A stretch of DNA of 64,000 bases from Comamonadaceae bacterium (GCA_027488215.1 JAIYCB010000011.1:103215-167214); one strand, 5' to 3'; counted from the stretch's first letter, positions 53,754 through 63,557 are shown. The notes: generated by a model not told the origin, from the sequence alone. Numbers and translations: made by a program.

Positions 53754-54724
53754 AAGCCTCCAACGCGAACGACGCCCAGCAGCGTCCGGTGGACGCCATC
53801 GCCATCGTCGGCCCGACCGCCAGTGGCAAAACCGCTGCAGCGCTGGCCTTGGCCGAAAACCTGCAACCCCAAGGCGGCGCAGAAATCATCAGCGTCGACT
53901 CGGCCCTGGTCTACCGGGGCATGGACATCGGCACCGCCAAACCCAGCCGCCAAGAACTGGCCGCCGTGCCCCACCACCTGATCGACACGCTGGACCCGCT
54001 GCAAAGCTACAGCGCGGCCGAGTTTGCCAAAGACGCCACTGGCCTGATTCGCGACATCCGCGCACGCGGCAAAACCCCGCTGCTGGTGGGCGGCACCATG
54101 CTCTACCTCAAGGCTTTGCTGGAGGGTCTGAACGACATGCCCTCCGCCAACCCCGACATCCGCGCCCAGATTCAGCAAGAAGCCGAACAACTGGGGTGGC
54201 CCACGCTGCACGCGCGGCTGGCCCAAGTGGACCCACAGACGGCCGCGCGCCTGGCGCCCGGCGACAGCCAACGCATTGGCCGCGCCCTCGAAGTCTGGAC
54301 CGCCACAGGACAGACCCTCACGTCCTTTCACCAGAGCGCCAAAGCGCAAGCGCCCGACTGGCACATGCCCGTCATCAGCCTGGAGCCCACCGACCGCGGC
54401 TGGTTACACCAACGCATCGCCCTGCGCTTTGAGCAGATGATGGCCGCAGGCTTTTTGGACGAGGTGCGGCAACTCAAGGCACGCGGCGACCTCCACCCCG
54501 ACCTGCCCTCGATGCGCTGCGTGGGTTACCGCCAAGCATGGGAAGGACTGGATGCGGGTTGGAGCGAAGCCGAGATCTGCGAGCGCGGCATTTTTGCCAC
54601 TCGCCAACTGGCCAAGCGGCAAATCACTTGGCTGCGCAGCATGACCGATCGGGTGGTGGTCGTGGCAGATGCGACTGATGCCTTGCCCCAGGTGCTCCAG
54701 GCTGCCATTGACACCTTGCACTAA
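53750..54724 (+). CDS. miaA: tRNA dimethylallyltransferase MiaA
   Basis: A 324-residue enzyme that adds dimethylallyl to A37 of tRNAs reading UNN codons. Walker A is [60 protein letters not shown] and [14 protein letters not shown] are diagnostic. Start overlaps the transporter stop (ATGA). mutL and miaA near each other are common in proteobacteria; here a transporter gene lies between. Confidence 0.96.
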   Translation: MKASNANDAQQRPVDAIAIVGPTASGKTAAALALAENLQPQGGAEIISVDSALVYRGMDIGTAKPSRQELAAVPHHLIDTLDPLQSYSAAEFAKDATGLIRDIRARGKTPLLVGGTMLYLKALLEGLNDMPSANPDIRAQIQQEAEQLGWPTLHARLAQVDPQTAARLAPGDSQRIGRALEVWTATGQTLTSFHQSAKAQAPDWHMPVISLEPTDRGWLHQRIALRFEQMMAAGFLDEVRQLKARGDLHPDLPSMRCVGYRQAWEGLDAGWSEAEICERGIFATRQLAKRQITWLRSMTDRVVVVADATDALPQVLQAAIDTLH

Positions 54725-54930
54725 TCGCCAGCGTCTTTGCGCCGAGCGCTTTTGATTTTGGACAGCCTGGCCTTGCCCTCCAAGCGCCTTTGCACCGAGC
54801 CATAAGTCGGCTTGGTGGCTTTGCGGGGTTTGGGGGGTTGGCGTAAAGATCCAACGTTTCATAGAGCCTTACCCACGCGTCCACCCGATTGGCCTTTTGT
54901 GTGCGGTGGCGCTGGACTTTGCGAATGAGC
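54721..54930 (-). pseudogene. Truncated, diverged copy of the arfB 3' end
   Basis: Minus-strand remains of an ArfB C-terminal region. The part HRTQKANRVDAWVRLYETLDLYANPPNP aligns with HRTQEANRADALARLYETLERYAKPPKP of the intact gene. A one-base deletion in a G-run (54832-54837) shifts frame, and the end [17 protein letters not shown] then closes with a stop that overlaps the miaA stop. The central 70 bases are identical to the intact gene while both flanks are clearly diverged. The N-terminal GGQ half is absent, so it is non-functional. Confidence 0.8.
54768..54837. repeat. 70-bp direct repeat, left copy
   Basis: Identical to 55663-55732. The two copies lie 895 bases apart and bracket the toxin-antitoxin pair. 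Identity stops sharply on both sides, like an attachment-site core or a gene-conversion tract. Confidence 0.85.
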
Positions 54931-54939
54931 AGACAAGAT

Positions 54940-54976
54940 TTGCAAAATTATGTGATAGCGCATATGCTGTCATAAT
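54940..54976 (+). promoter_or_regulatory. Promoter and operator of the PIN toxin-antitoxin pair
   Basis: TTGCAA, 17 bases, TATGCT (54940-54968) places the transcript start at or just before the ATG at 54975, so the message may be leaderless. An imperfect dyad, TTATGTGATAGC and GCTGTCATAA, covers the -10 box and start codon and would suit autorepression by the antitoxin. Confidence 0.55.
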
Positions 54977-55394
54977 GATTTCAGTTGTCATCGATACCAA
55001 TGTATTTGTCGCAGCAATGCGTTCAGAAGGTGGCGCGTCTCGAACGGTTCTGCGTCGCGCTTTGGGCGGTACATTTCAGCCATTGTTTGGCAATGCTTTG
55101 TGGATGGAGTATCAGGACTTGCTAGGCCGCCCAGTGTGGGGCACCACCACCACGGCCAATGATCGTCACGACGTGTTGGCTGCTCTTGCGCGTCAAGGGC
55201 GATGGGTCACGGTGTATTACGGCTGGCGACCCAATTTGCCAGATGAGGGTGACAACCATTTGATCGAGCTGGCATTGGCCGGAGGCGCCCAAGCGATCGT
55301 GACCCATAACCTGCGCGATTTGCGTGGTGGAGATTTGCGTTTAGGAAGTTTACGGATCATGACACCCGCAAAATGTATAAAGGAGTGGAAATGA
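54975..55394 (+). CDS. PIN-domain toxin (putative toxin-antitoxin ribonuclease)
   Basis: A 139-residue PIN-domain protein of the PIN_3 toxin group, typically metal-dependent RNases. It has the first acidic motif VVIDTNVFVAAMRSEGGASR (Asp7), the middle Glu (LWMEYQDLL) and the third cluster DEGDNHLIELALAGGAQAIVTHNLRDL. The ATG at 54975 follows the -10 box closely; an upstream open stretch to 54897 lies in arfB remnant sequence. The toxin gene comes first and overlaps the antitoxin gene by four bases. Confidence 0.85.
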   Translation: MISVVIDTNVFVAAMRSEGGASRTVLRRALGGTFQPLFGNALWMEYQDLLGRPVWGTTTTANDRHDVLAALARQGRWVTVYYGWRPNLPDEGDNHLIELALAGGAQAIVTHNLRDLRGGDLRLGSLRIMTPAKCIKEWK

Positions 55395-55615
55395 GTACTT
55401 TGACGATTAGGTTGCCCGACGATACTGCGCAGCGGCTTAAATCGCTGGCGCAAAGCCGAGGCCTGAGCATGAACAAGTTGGTTGAGCAACTCAGCGCACA
55501 TGCAATTTCAGCGTGGGACACAGAAAACCACTTCCGAGCGATGGCTGCCACAGGAGATGTGGGTAAGGCATTGGCCGTCCTGGATCGGCTGGACGCCACC
55601 GACACATCGACCTGA
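55391..55615 (+). CDS. Ribbon-helix-helix (CopG/Arc-type) antitoxin
   Basis: A 74-residue DNA-binding antitoxin. The ribbon-helix-helix is STLTIRLPDDTAQRLKSLAQSRGLSMNKLVEQL (residues 2-34); the remaining C-terminus should wrap the PIN toxin. AAAGGAG precedes the start inside the toxin gene. It ends seven bases before the convergent arfB stop. Confidence 0.82.
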   Translation: MSTLTIRLPDDTAQRLKSLAQSRGLSMNKLVEQLSAHAISAWDTENHFRAMAATGDVGKALAVLDRLDATDTST

Positions 55616-55621
55616 CGGCCT

Positions 55622-56023
55622 TCAGTCCTGGCCCCGCCTTGAGGCCTTGATCTTGGACAGCATGGCCTTGCCCTCCAAGCGCCTTTGCACCGAGCCATAA
55701 GTCGGCTTGGTGGCTTTGCGGGGTTTGGGGGGCTTGGCGTAGCGCTCGAGGGTTTCGTAAAGACGCGCCAAAGCATCGGCGCGGTTGGCCTCTTGGGTGC
55801 GGTGCTTTTGGGCTTTGAGAATGAAAACGCCTTCCAGAGTAAGGCGGCTGTCGCCTGAATGCAGCCAACGCTGCTTGACATCGTCGGGCAAGGAGGAGCC
55901 CGCCAAATCAAAACGCAGCTGGATGGCGCTTGAGACCTTGTTGACGTTTTGCCCACCGGGGCCTTGCGCCCGGATGGCAGTCAGCTCGATCTCATCATCT
56001 TGAATGTGCAGGGCGTGCTTCAT
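55622..56023 (-). CDS. arfB: Alternative ribosome-rescue factor ArfB (YaeJ)
   Basis: A 133-residue peptidyl-tRNA hydrolase that frees ribosomes stalled without a stop codon. The catalytic GGQ is at residues 23-25 (RAQGPGGQNVNKVSSAIQLRFD), and the basic tail that enters the mRNA channel is present (HRTQEANRADAL to LEGKAMLSKIKASRRGQD). Length is normal. The 3' part contains the right copy of the 70-bp repeat, so the C-terminus may have come with the toxin-antitoxin cassette. Confidence 0.92.
   Translation of the reverse strand: MKHALHIQDDEIELTAIRAQGPGGQNVNKVSSAIQLRFDLAGSSLPDDVKQRWLHSGDSRLTLEGVFILKAQKHRTQEANRADALARLYETLERYAKPPKPRKATKPTYGSVQRRLEGKAMLSKIKASRRGQD
55663..55732. repeat. 70-bp direct repeat, right copy inside arfB
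   Basis: Identical to 54768-54837. It codes for the ArfB segment around KATKPTYGSVQRRLEGKA. Confidence 0.85.
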
Positions 56024-56041
56024 GCGGCGCAGCCCCTGCAG

Positions 56042-56590
56042 TCACTGCAGCGGCCCTTTGAGATTTTCCGGCACCGGCAAGGCAATCACATCAATGCCCT
56101 CATCGATCAGCGCTTCGGTCTCTTCGCGAGTGGCCTGTCCTCGGATGTTGCGTTCTGCACGTTCACCGTAGTGGATTTTGCGGGCTTCTTCGGCGAACTG
56201 GCTGCCCACGTCCTCGGTGTTGGCCATGACGTGGCGCACCATCTTCATCATGGCAGCCTGCATTTGCTGCAAGGTCTCAGTCGGCAAATCGGGCAGCGCG
56301 GGTGCTGCGGTGGAAGCTGCGGTGGAAGAAGCATCAGCAGCACGGGCTTGCGGGCCGCCAGCAGCGCTTCCCGCGCCCGCAGGTTCAGCGCCTTGCCTCG
56401 GTTCTGAATTGGGGGCAGTGCTGTGGCCCAAATTCAAGCGCGGCGCTGACAGTTTTTTGGTGATCTCGCTGTCGTTGCACACCGGACAGGTCACCAGGCC
56501 CCGTTCGCGCTGAGCGTCGTAGTCGTTTTGAGAGCCGAACCAGCCTTCAAAACTGTGGCCCAAGCGGCATTGCAGGTCGAGGACTTTCAT
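56042..56590 (-). CDS. DUF1178 family protein
   Basis: A 182-residue conserved protein of unknown function. The start MKVLDLQCRLGHSFEGWFGSQNDYDAQRERGLVTCPVCND carries the DUF1178 Cys pattern, probably a small zinc ribbon. A Pro/Ala/Ser-rich linker follows. The C-terminal half is conserved too (VRHVMANTEDVGSQFAEEARKIHYGERAERNIRGQAT). It lies in a minus-strand run after the nuo genes. Confidence 0.85.
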   Translation of the reverse strand: MKVLDLQCRLGHSFEGWFGSQNDYDAQRERGLVTCPVCNDSEITKKLSAPRLNLGHSTAPNSEPRQGAEPAGAGSAAGGPQARAADASSTAASTAAPALPDLPTETLQQMQAAMMKMVRHVMANTEDVGSQFAEEARKIHYGERAERNIRGQATREETEALIDEGIDVIALPVPENLKGPLQ

Positions 56591-56599
56591 GCCATCGGT

Positions 56600-57184
56600 T
56601 CAGGTGACGGTTTGCCAATGCAGGGGCCACTGGCCCGATAGCACGTTTTGCAACCAAAGCAGCCCTGTCAAGGTCTTGGCATCGGTCAAGCGGCCTTGCT
56701 GGCAAGCGGCCATCAGCTCGGCGGGGCTGGCGGTGAACACATCCAAGAATTCGTCTGTGTCCAGTCGGCGCTCTCCCAGGCTCAGTTCTTTGGCAAACCA
56801 GATCTCGATCACCTCAGTCGAATAGGATATGACAGGGTGCAACACCCCGGCACGGGCCCACTGGCGCGCGGTGTAACCGGTTTCTTCTTGCAGCTCGCGT
56901 TGGGCGCATAACCATGGGTCTTCGTCAGGGTCCAGTTTGCCGGCCGGAAACTCGGTCATGACCTGCCCCACGGGATAACGATACTGCCGCTCCATCACCA
57001 AGCGAAGACCGCCGGGCGTGTCGAGCATGGGAATCACCATCACCGCCCCGGGGTGCACCACGTATTCGCGGGTAGACAGGTTCTGATTGGGCAAGCGCAC
57101 CGTATCACGAAAAGCGTGCAGGAAGCGCCCACGCAAAATTTCTTCCTGTTGGACCCGGTGCTCGATCAGGTGCTCGTCAGACAT
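56600..57184 (-). CDS. Nudix hydrolase (ADP-ribose pyrophosphatase-like)
   Basis: A 194-residue Nudix enzyme. The Nudix box is GKLDPDEDPWLCAQRELQEETGY, a G-x5-E-x7-RE-x2-EE-x-G motif with Asp in the early Glu position. VMERQYRYPVGQVMTEFPAG just before it is typical of ADP-ribose pyrophosphatases of the NudF type. ADP-ribose or a related nucleotide sugar is the likely substrate. It lies nine bases before the DUF1178 gene. Confidence 0.85.
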   Translation of the reverse strand: MSDEHLIEHRVQQEEILRGRFLHAFRDTVRLPNQNLSTREYVVHPGAVMVIPMLDTPGGLRLVMERQYRYPVGQVMTEFPAGKLDPDEDPWLCAQRELQEETGYTARQWARAGVLHPVISYSTEVIEIWFAKELSLGERRLDTDEFLDVFTASPAELMAACQQGRLTDAKTLTGLLWLQNVLSGQWPLHWQTVT

Positions 57185-57212
57185 GCAAACCAGTGTGAGG
57201 GATGCGCTGCAC

Positions 57213-57515
57213 TCAGCTTTTGCGGTGCATCAGGTAGCGGAAAACAAAACCCGGAAAAGCCAACGTGATGAACATGGTGCCTGTCACCACGTAGAACTCC
57301 CAGCCCTGCGGGGCCACCTGCCCGCCATGGTTTTCCAAGGCCAGGCCCACCCCACCAACCACAAAGTACAACACCAACAGCTCCATCAAGCGCCACAACA
57401 AGGGCTTGGACAGACGCTGTGGTCCCACCAGCATGATGCGTTGGTTGAAAAAAGGAACGTTTGCCGCGACCAGGGCCAGCAAGATCAACAAAGCGATTTG
57501 AGTGGATGTGCTCAT
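57213..57515 (-). CDS. DUF2818 family membrane protein
   Basis: A 100-residue protein with three predicted membrane segments (QIALLILLALVAANVPFF, LLWRLMELLVLYFVVGGVGLAL, FYVVTGTMFITLAFPGFVF). The family is found next to nuoN in Burkholderiales; function unknown, possibly linked to complex I. The start MSTSTQ was chosen because a longer reading overlaps nuoN. Confidence 0.82.
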   Translation of the reverse strand: MSTSTQIALLILLALVAANVPFFNQRIMLVGPQRLSKPLLWRLMELLVLYFVVGGVGLALENHGGQVAPQGWEFYVVTGTMFITLAFPGFVFRYLMHRKS

Positions 57516-57532
57516 GGTGCAGTGCGGACAAA

Positions 57533-59020
57533 TCAGACCGCGAGCATACGCACAATTGAATCCGCACACAAAGCCATCAGTGCGCCAGGGAAAACGCCCA
57601 GCACCAAGACCAGCAGGCCATTGGTCGACAAGACCAAGCGAACATCCAGTGAGGCCGAAACGGTGGTGGCGGTGACGGGTTCGTCAAAGTACATGACTTT
57701 GACAACACGCAAATAATAAAAAGCGCCGATCAGCGACATGATGACCGCAAAGATCGCCAGACCCATGTAGATGGCCTGGCCAGAGGCCACCAGCGACTGC
57801 AGCACCGACAGCTTGGCGTAAAAGCCGACCATGGGTGGGATACCCGCCATCGAAAAGAGACAGATCGCCATCACACCCGCGTAAAGGGGGCTGCGTTGGT
57901 TGAGGCCAGCCAGGTCGGTGATCTCTTCACTCTCGAAACCTTGACGGGCCAGCAACATGATGATGCCGAACGCAGCCAAAGTGGTCAACACATACGACAC
58001 CATGTAGAACATGGCGGAGCTGTAGGCGTTGGCGGCCAAGGTGGTTTCGCCATTGATGACGCCTGCGACAAAGCCCAGCAAAACAAATCCCATTTGCGAG
58101 ATGGTCGAATAGGCCAGCATGCGTTTGAGGTTGGTCTGGGCAATGGCGGCCAAGTTACCGATGAGCAAGGAAGCAACAGCGAGCAAAGCCAACATTTGCT
58201 GCCAGTCAAAGGCCAGTGGCAGCAGTCCTTCGACCAGCAAGCGCACCAGAATGGCAAAAGCAGCCAGTTTGGGAGCACCACCGATCATCAGGGTGGCCGC
58301 CGTCGGTGCGCCTTGGTAAACGTCGGGAATCCACATGTGGAAGGGCACAGCACCGATCTTGAAGGCCAGACCCGCCACAATGAAGACCAAACCGAACACC
58401 AAGACTTGGTGGTTCACCTGTCCGGAGGCAATAGCTTTGAGCACTGCTGACAACTCCAGGCTGCCCGTCGCGCCGTACATCATGGACATACCGTAAAGCA
58501 AGAAGCCCGAGGCCATGGCCCCCAGCACAAAGTACTTCATGGCCGCCTCAGAAGCCAGCGTATGGTCACGTCGCAAAGCCACCAAGGCATAACTCGACAG
58601 GGTCAACAGCTCCAAGCCCAAATAGATCACGATGAAATTCTGGCCAGAAATCATCGTGCTCATGCCCAGCAAGGCAAACAGGCTGAGGCTGAATATCTCG
58701 CCGCCACGCAACATGTCGCGATCGGCCGCATAAGGGCGCGAATACACCAGAGTCACCATGACGGCGATGGTGGCAAAGCATTTGAGCCAATGGCCCATGG
58801 GGTCGCTCACGACCATGCGTCCAAAGCCGTAAAGCGTATGTCCAGCATCGGCATACAGGGCATGCAACAAAGCTACACCACCCAAAGACGCCAGCGTCAG
58901 CACATAGGTGGCCGTGCGCATGGGGCCTTTCACGTAGAGGTCGGCCAGCGTCACCACGCAAGCCATGACCAGCAACACGATCTCCGGATACATCGTCATC
59001 CAGCTGGAGTTGTCCATCAT
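57533..59020 (-). CDS. nuoN: NADH-quinone oxidoreductase subunit N
   Basis: A 495-residue antiporter-like proton-pumping subunit of complex I. Landmarks: [84 protein letters not shown] with the conserved Lys residues, and [18 protein letters not shown]. It is hydrophobic throughout and of normal length. Last nuo gene of the cluster. Confidence 0.96.
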   Translation of the reverse strand: MMDNSSWMTMYPEIVLLVMACVVTLADLYVKGPMRTATYVLTLASLGGVALLHALYADAGHTLYGFGRMVVSDPMGHWLKCFATIAVMVTLVYSRPYAADRDMLRGGEIFSLSLFALLGMSTMISGQNFIVIYLGLELLTLSSYALVALRRDHTLASEAAMKYFVLGAMASGFLLYGMSMMYGATGSLELSAVLKAIASGQVNHQVLVFGLVFIVAGLAFKIGAVPFHMWIPDVYQGAPTAATLMIGGAPKLAAFAILVRLLVEGLLPLAFDWQQMLALLAVASLLIGNLAAIAQTNLKRMLAYSTISQMGFVLLGFVAGVINGETTLAANAYSSAMFYMVSYVLTTLAAFGIIMLLARQGFESEEITDLAGLNQRSPLYAGVMAICLFSMAGIPPMVGFYAKLSVLQSLVASGQAIYMGLAIFAVIMSLIGAFYYLRVVKVMYFDEPVTATTVSASLDVRLVLSTNGLLVLVLGVFPGALMALCADSIVRMLAV

Positions 59021-59071
59021 CTGTGTTCTCTCATTTGTTCAATTCAGGCAAAACGTTCAGTCCTTGGCCAA

Positions 59072-60547
59072 TCAAGGCAGTTTGGACACCGCCACGTGCT
59101 TGAGCAAGTCCATCACCGAAGCATCCATCACATCGGTGAAAGGTTTTGGATAAATGCCCATGTAGAGTACCGCAACGGCAAGCAAGGCCAGCATCAGGAA
59201 TTCACGTGCATTGATGTCGGTCAGGCCCTTGACATCGTCATTGGTGACGGGACCAAGGTACACGCGTTTGAACATCCACAAGGTGTAGGCAGCGCCAAAG
59301 ATCAGGGCAGAGGCGGCCAGCAGTCCGATCCAGAAATTGAACTGCACACCACCCAGAATCACCATCCATTCGCCGACAAAACCCGCCGTGCCAGGCAAGC
59401 CTGCATTCGCCATGGCAAACAACAGGGCAAACGCTGCAAACTTGGGCATGGTATTGACCACACCGCCGTAACTCGCGATTTCACGCGAGTGAACACGGTC
59501 ATACAACACACCGATGCACAGGAACATGGCGGCTGACACGAAGCCGTGCGCGATCATCTGCACAATGCCACCCGACACGCCCAGCGGGTTGAACATGAAA
59601 AATCCCAAGGTCACGAAACCCATGTGGGCCACTGACGAGTAAGCCACCAGTTTTTTCATGTCCTGCTGCACCATGGCCACCAGGCCCACATAGATCACAG
59701 CCACCAGTGACAACACAATGATCAGCATGCCCCATTCACGGGCCGCATCGGGTGCAATCGGCATAGAAAAGCGCAAGAAACCATATGCGCCCAGCTTGAG
59801 CATGATGGCCGCCAGGACGGCAGAGCCGCCTGTAGGGGCTTCAACGTGCACATCGGGCAACCAGGTGTGAACAGGCCACATCGGCACCTTGACGGCAAAC
59901 GCCGCAAAAAACGCAAAGAACAGCAAGGTCTGCACGCCAGCAGACAAGGGCAGCTTGTGCCAGGTCAGGATGTCAAAGCTGCCGCCAGAGGTCACATACA
60001 AATAGATCAGCGCGACCAGCATCAGCAACGAGCCGAGCAAGGTGTACAAAAAGAACTTGAAGGCGGCGTAAATCTTGTTGGGGCCGCCCCAGATACCGAT
60101 GATGAGGTACATCGGGATCAAGGTGGCTTCGAAGAAGACATAGAACAAGATGCCGTCCAGTGCACTGAACACACCGATCATCAGGCCCGACAAAATCAGA
60201 AAAGCCGCCATGTACTGGTTGACTTTGCGGGTAATCACTTCCCAAGCCGCAATGACCACCACCACGTTGATGAAGGCCGTCAGCGGCACCATCCAGAGCG
60301 AAATACCGTCGACACCCAGGTGGTAGTGCACATTGAAGCGCTCAAACCAGGAGAATTTTTCGACGAATTGCATCTCTGATATGCCGAGCTGGAAGCCCGA
60401 AATCAGCGGCAATGTGACCAGCAAACTGGCAATCGCACCGATCAGCGCGAGCCAGCGCACTGCGCCCGCTTGGCTGTCACGACCGAAGGCCAGCAAGATG
60501 ACACCGAACGCAATCGGCATCCAGATGGCAAGGCTTAACAATCCCAT
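59072..60547 (-). CDS. nuoM: NADH-quinone oxidoreductase subunit M
   Basis: A 491-residue antiporter-like subunit. Diagnostic: YHLGVDGISLWMVPLTAFINVVVV, FYVFFEATLIPMYLIIGIWGG with the essential Glu, KVPMWPVHTWLPDVHVEAPTGGSAVLAAIMLKLGAYGFLRF, and KKLVAYSSVAHMGFVTLGFF. Length normal. Between nuoL and nuoN, as in all nuo operons. Confidence 0.97.
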   Translation of the reverse strand: MGLLSLAIWMPIAFGVILLAFGRDSQAGAVRWLALIGAIASLLVTLPLISGFQLGISEMQFVEKFSWFERFNVHYHLGVDGISLWMVPLTAFINVVVVIAAWEVITRKVNQYMAAFLILSGLMIGVFSALDGILFYVFFEATLIPMYLIIGIWGGPNKIYAAFKFFLYTLLGSLLMLVALIYLYVTSGGSFDILTWHKLPLSAGVQTLLFFAFFAAFAVKVPMWPVHTWLPDVHVEAPTGGSAVLAAIMLKLGAYGFLRFSMPIAPDAAREWGMLIIVLSLVAVIYVGLVAMVQQDMKKLVAYSSVAHMGFVTLGFFMFNPLGVSGGIVQMIAHGFVSAAMFLCIGVLYDRVHSREIASYGGVVNTMPKFAAFALLFAMANAGLPGTAGFVGEWMVILGGVQFNFWIGLLAASALIFGAAYTLWMFKRVYLGPVTNDDVKGLTDINAREFLMLALLAVAVLYMGIYPKPFTDVMDASVMDLLKHVAVSKLP

Positions 60548-60569
60548 TTTTATCTTGTCCTCAAAACCG

Positions 60570-62603
60570 TTAAGCGAGCCAGACGAAATACGTCATCAGC
60601 ACGAACACACCCAAAATCATGACCAGGGCGTAGTGGTACAGGAAGCCTGACTGGAACCAGCGCACCATGCCGGAGATCAAGCCCACGACTTTCCAGGATC
60701 CATTGACGAAAAAGCCGTCGATGATGGCGCGGTCGCCCACCTTCCACAGTCCGACGCCCAGTCCACGTGCACCCTTGGCCAGGATGTTTTCATTGATCCA
60801 GTCCATGAAATACTTGTTCTCGAGGACCACAATCAGCGGACGCAAGGCACGCGCGAAGAACGCGGGCACTTTGGGGTTGACCAAGTACATGTACCAAGCG
60901 GTCACCACACCGGCCAACGCCAGCCAGAACGGCGCCATGCTCAGGCCGTGAATCGCCATGGCCACAGGGCCGTGGAACAACTCGCCCAACTTTTGCATTG
61001 CAGGATGCTTGACGGCGTCGATGAAGATGACGTCTTTGAAGAAGTCGCCATACAGCATGGGGCCGATGGTCATGTAGCCGATCACCACCGAAGGAATCGC
61101 CAGCAAGACCAGCGGCACCGTGACCACCCAAGGCGACTCGTGCGGTTTGTCATGACCATGGTCATCGTGACCGTGGTGGTCATCGTGGCCGTGGTGCGCG
61201 TCCGGGTTCTGGTCGTAGCGCTCCGGGCCATGAAAGACCAGGAAATACATGCGGAACGAATAAAAAGCCGTGACAAACACACCGGCCAACACCGCGAAAT
61301 TGGCAAAGCCAGCGGCAGGCAAGTTGCTCAGGTGCACGGCTTCGATGATGCTGTCCTTGGAGTAAAAACCCGAAAACAAGGGCGTGCCGATCAAGGCCAG
61401 CGAGCCGAGCAAGGACGTGATCCAGGTGATGGGCATGTACTTGCGCAAGCCACCCATGTAGCGGATGTCCTGGTTGTGATGCATGCCCATGATGACCGAG
61501 CCAGCACCCAAGAACAGCAGCGCTTTGAAGAACGCGTGCGTCATCAGGTGGAACACTGCCACCGAGTAGGCCGAAGCGCCCAGCGCCACGGTCATGTAGC
61601 CCAGCTGCGACAAAGTGGAATAAGCCACCACGCGCTTGATGTCGTTTTGGATGATACCCAAGAAGCCCATGAACAGCGCCGTGATCGAGCCAATGACCAT
61701 CATGAAGTTCAAGGCCGAATCGGACAGCTCGAACAGCGGTGACATGCGCGCCACCATGAAGATACCAGCGGTCACCATGGTCGCGGCGTGGATCAGGGCG
61801 GAGATGGGCGTGGGGCCTTCCATCGAATCGGGCAGCCACACGTGCAACGGGAACTGCGCGGACTTGCCCATGGCACCAATAAAGAGGCAAATGCAGATCA
61901 CGGTGATCAGCATGGCGTCCATGCCAAAGATGTACCAAGGGAAATCGATCGTGGCCAGCTCTTGTGCCTTGGCAAACAGCTCGGTGTAGTTGAGTGTTCC
62001 GGTGTAGGCTGCGATCAGGCCAATGCCAATGATGAAGCCAAAGTCACCCACGCGGTTGACCAAGAAGGCCTTCATGTTCGCGAAGATGGCGGTGGGTTTG
62101 TTGTACCAGAACCCGATCAGAAGGTAAGACACCAGGCCCACAGCCTCCCAGCCAAAGAACAGCTGCAGCAAGTTGTTGCTCATCACCAGCATCAACATCG
62201 AGAAGGTGAACAGTGAGATGTAGGCAAAGAAGCGGTTGTAGCCTTCGTCTTCGTCCATGTAGCCGATGGTGTAGATGTGCACCATCAGCGACACGAAGGT
62301 CACCACACACATCATCATGGCCGTGAGGCTGTCGACCATGAAGCCAATTTCCATCTTCAGGCCACCGACCACCATCCAGGTGTAGATGCTGTCGTTGAAA
62401 CGTGCACCACCGATGACACTGCTGAGCGTGATCGCCGACAGGATGAAGGCCACAAGCACGCCCAGAATGGTGAATGTGTGCGACAAGCGGCGGCCGATCC
62501 AATTGCCACCGAATTGGGTGCCCCAAATACCGGCCAGCAAAGAGCCCGCCAACGGGGCCAGGGGAATGGCCAGCAGTGTGCTGGCGTTGAGGGTCTGACT
62601 CAT
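60570..62603 (-). CDS. nuoL: NADH-quinone oxidoreductase subunit L
   Basis: A 677-residue distal pump subunit with the lateral helix. Diagnostic: VTFVSLMVHIYTIGYMDEDEGYNRFFAYISLFTFSMLMLVMSNN, GWEAVGLVSYLLIGFWY, KSAQFPLHVWLPDSMEGPTPISALIHAATMVTAGIFM. A His/Asp-rich loop (HHGHDDHHGHDDHGHD, about residues 468-483) lies before the C-terminal part and may bind metal. Length normal. Confidence 0.97.
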   Translation of the reverse strand: MSQTLNASTLLAIPLAPLAGSLLAGIWGTQFGGNWIGRRLSHTFTILGVLVAFILSAITLSSVIGGARFNDSIYTWMVVGGLKMEIGFMVDSLTAMMMCVVTFVSLMVHIYTIGYMDEDEGYNRFFAYISLFTFSMLMLVMSNNLLQLFFGWEAVGLVSYLLIGFWYNKPTAIFANMKAFLVNRVGDFGFIIGIGLIAAYTGTLNYTELFAKAQELATIDFPWYIFGMDAMLITVICICLFIGAMGKSAQFPLHVWLPDSMEGPTPISALIHAATMVTAGIFMVARMSPLFELSDSALNFMMVIGSITALFMGFLGIIQNDIKRVVAYSTLSQLGYMTVALGASAYSVAVFHLMTHAFFKALLFLGAGSVIMGMHHNQDIRYMGGLRKYMPITWITSLLGSLALIGTPLFSGFYSKDSIIEAVHLSNLPAAGFANFAVLAGVFVTAFYSFRMYFLVFHGPERYDQNPDAHHGHDDHHGHDDHGHDKPHESPWVVTVPLVLLAIPSVVIGYMTIGPMLYGDFFKDVIFIDAVKHPAMQKLGELFHGPVAMAIHGLSMAPFWLALAGVVTAWYMYLVNPKVPAFFARALRPLIVVLENKYFMDWINENILAKGARGLGVGLWKVGDRAIIDGFFVNGSWKVVGLISGMVRWFQSGFLYHYALVMILGVFVLMTYFVWLA

Positions 62604-62610
62604 ATTCTTG

Positions 62611-62922
62611 TTAACCCTTGAGCGAATTGAGTTCGTCCACGTTGATGTTGCGCTGATTGCGGAACAACAGCACGAGGATGGCCAGGCCGATGGCCGACTC
62701 AGCCGCTGCCACCGTCAGGATGAAGAAGACGAACACTTGCCCGTGCATGTCACCCAGGTAATGCGAGAAGGCCACAAAGTTCATGTTCACAGCCAAGAGC
62801 ATCAGTTCGATGGCCATGAGCAAAACGATCAGGTTCTTGCGGTTGAGAAAAATGCCAATCACGGACAATGCAAACAGCATCGCACCGAGCGACAGAAAGT
62901 GCCCCAAAGTCAGTGTCATCAT
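62611..62922 (-). CDS. nuoK: NADH-quinone oxidoreductase subunit K
   Basis: A 103-residue three-helix subunit. The conserved [18 protein letters not shown] and [23 protein letters not shown] contain the two functional Glu residues. It overlaps nuoJ by four bases and is followed by nuoL after seven. Confidence 0.97.
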   Translation of the reverse strand: MMTLTLGHFLSLGAMLFALSVIGIFLNRKNLIVLLMAIELMLLAVNMNFVAFSHYLGDMHGQVFVFFILTVAAAESAIGLAILVLLFRNQRNINVDELNSLKG

Positions 62923-63557
62923 TTCTTTTCCTCCGCGCTCGCTTCAGCGGGAGCAGGTGCAGCTTGGGTTGGGGCCATTTTGACCACTTGCATGCGGTCT
63001 GAGGCACGGACCCGAACCTGAATAGACGGGTCGATCGCTTTGCTGTCCTTGCGCTCACGCAGAGTCAGGGCAATGGCCGCGATCATGGCCACCAGCAATA
63101 TGGCTGCCGCAATTTGAATTGGCATCAGGTATTCGGTGTAAAGCAAAATACCCAAGGCCTTGGCATTGTCGGCCTGCACGGCACCAGTGGCCATGGCGGG
63201 CGCCTCGGACAAGCGGAAACCAGACAACAGAACAGCCGCCATTTCCAGGGCCACGATTGCGCCCAAAGTGGCCGCCAAAGGAAAGTTTTTCCAGAAGCCT
63301 TTGCGAACAGTGTCAATGCCAATGTCCAGCATCATCACCACGAACAAAAATAGCACCATGACGGCACCCAGGTAGACCAGCACCAACAAGATGGCCAAGA
63401 ATTCAGCATTGAGAAGGAACCACACGGCCGAGGCTTGCGAGAAAGCCAGCATGAGGTACAGCACCGCGTGCACGGGGTTGCGTGCAGTCACCACCCGGAA
63501 GGCTGCAAACAGCAGCACCACCGAGAAAAGGTAGAAGAAACCGGTCTTGACGTCCAT
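62919..63557 (-). CDS. nuoJ: NADH-quinone oxidoreductase subunit J
   Basis: A 212-residue membrane subunit. The core is [52 protein letters not shown], including the pi-bulge region of TMH3. The C-terminal tail is Ala/Glu/Pro rich. It follows nuoI after about 37 bases. Confidence 0.96.
   Translation of the reverse strand: MDVKTGFFYLFSVVLLFAAFRVVTARNPVHAVLYLMLAFSQASAVWFLLNAEFLAILLVLVYLGAVMVLFLFVVMMLDIGIDTVRKGFWKNFPLAATLGAIVALEMAAVLLSGFRLSEAPAMATGAVQADNAKALGILLYTEYLMPIQIAAAILLVAMIAAIALTLRERKDSKAIDPSIQVRVRASDRMQVVKMAPTQAAPAPAEASAEEKK

Noticed and set aside
61140..61205. His/Asp-rich stretch in nuoL as a separate small metal-binding gene
   Set aside because: It is in frame within NuoL, in a loop known to vary in length in this family.
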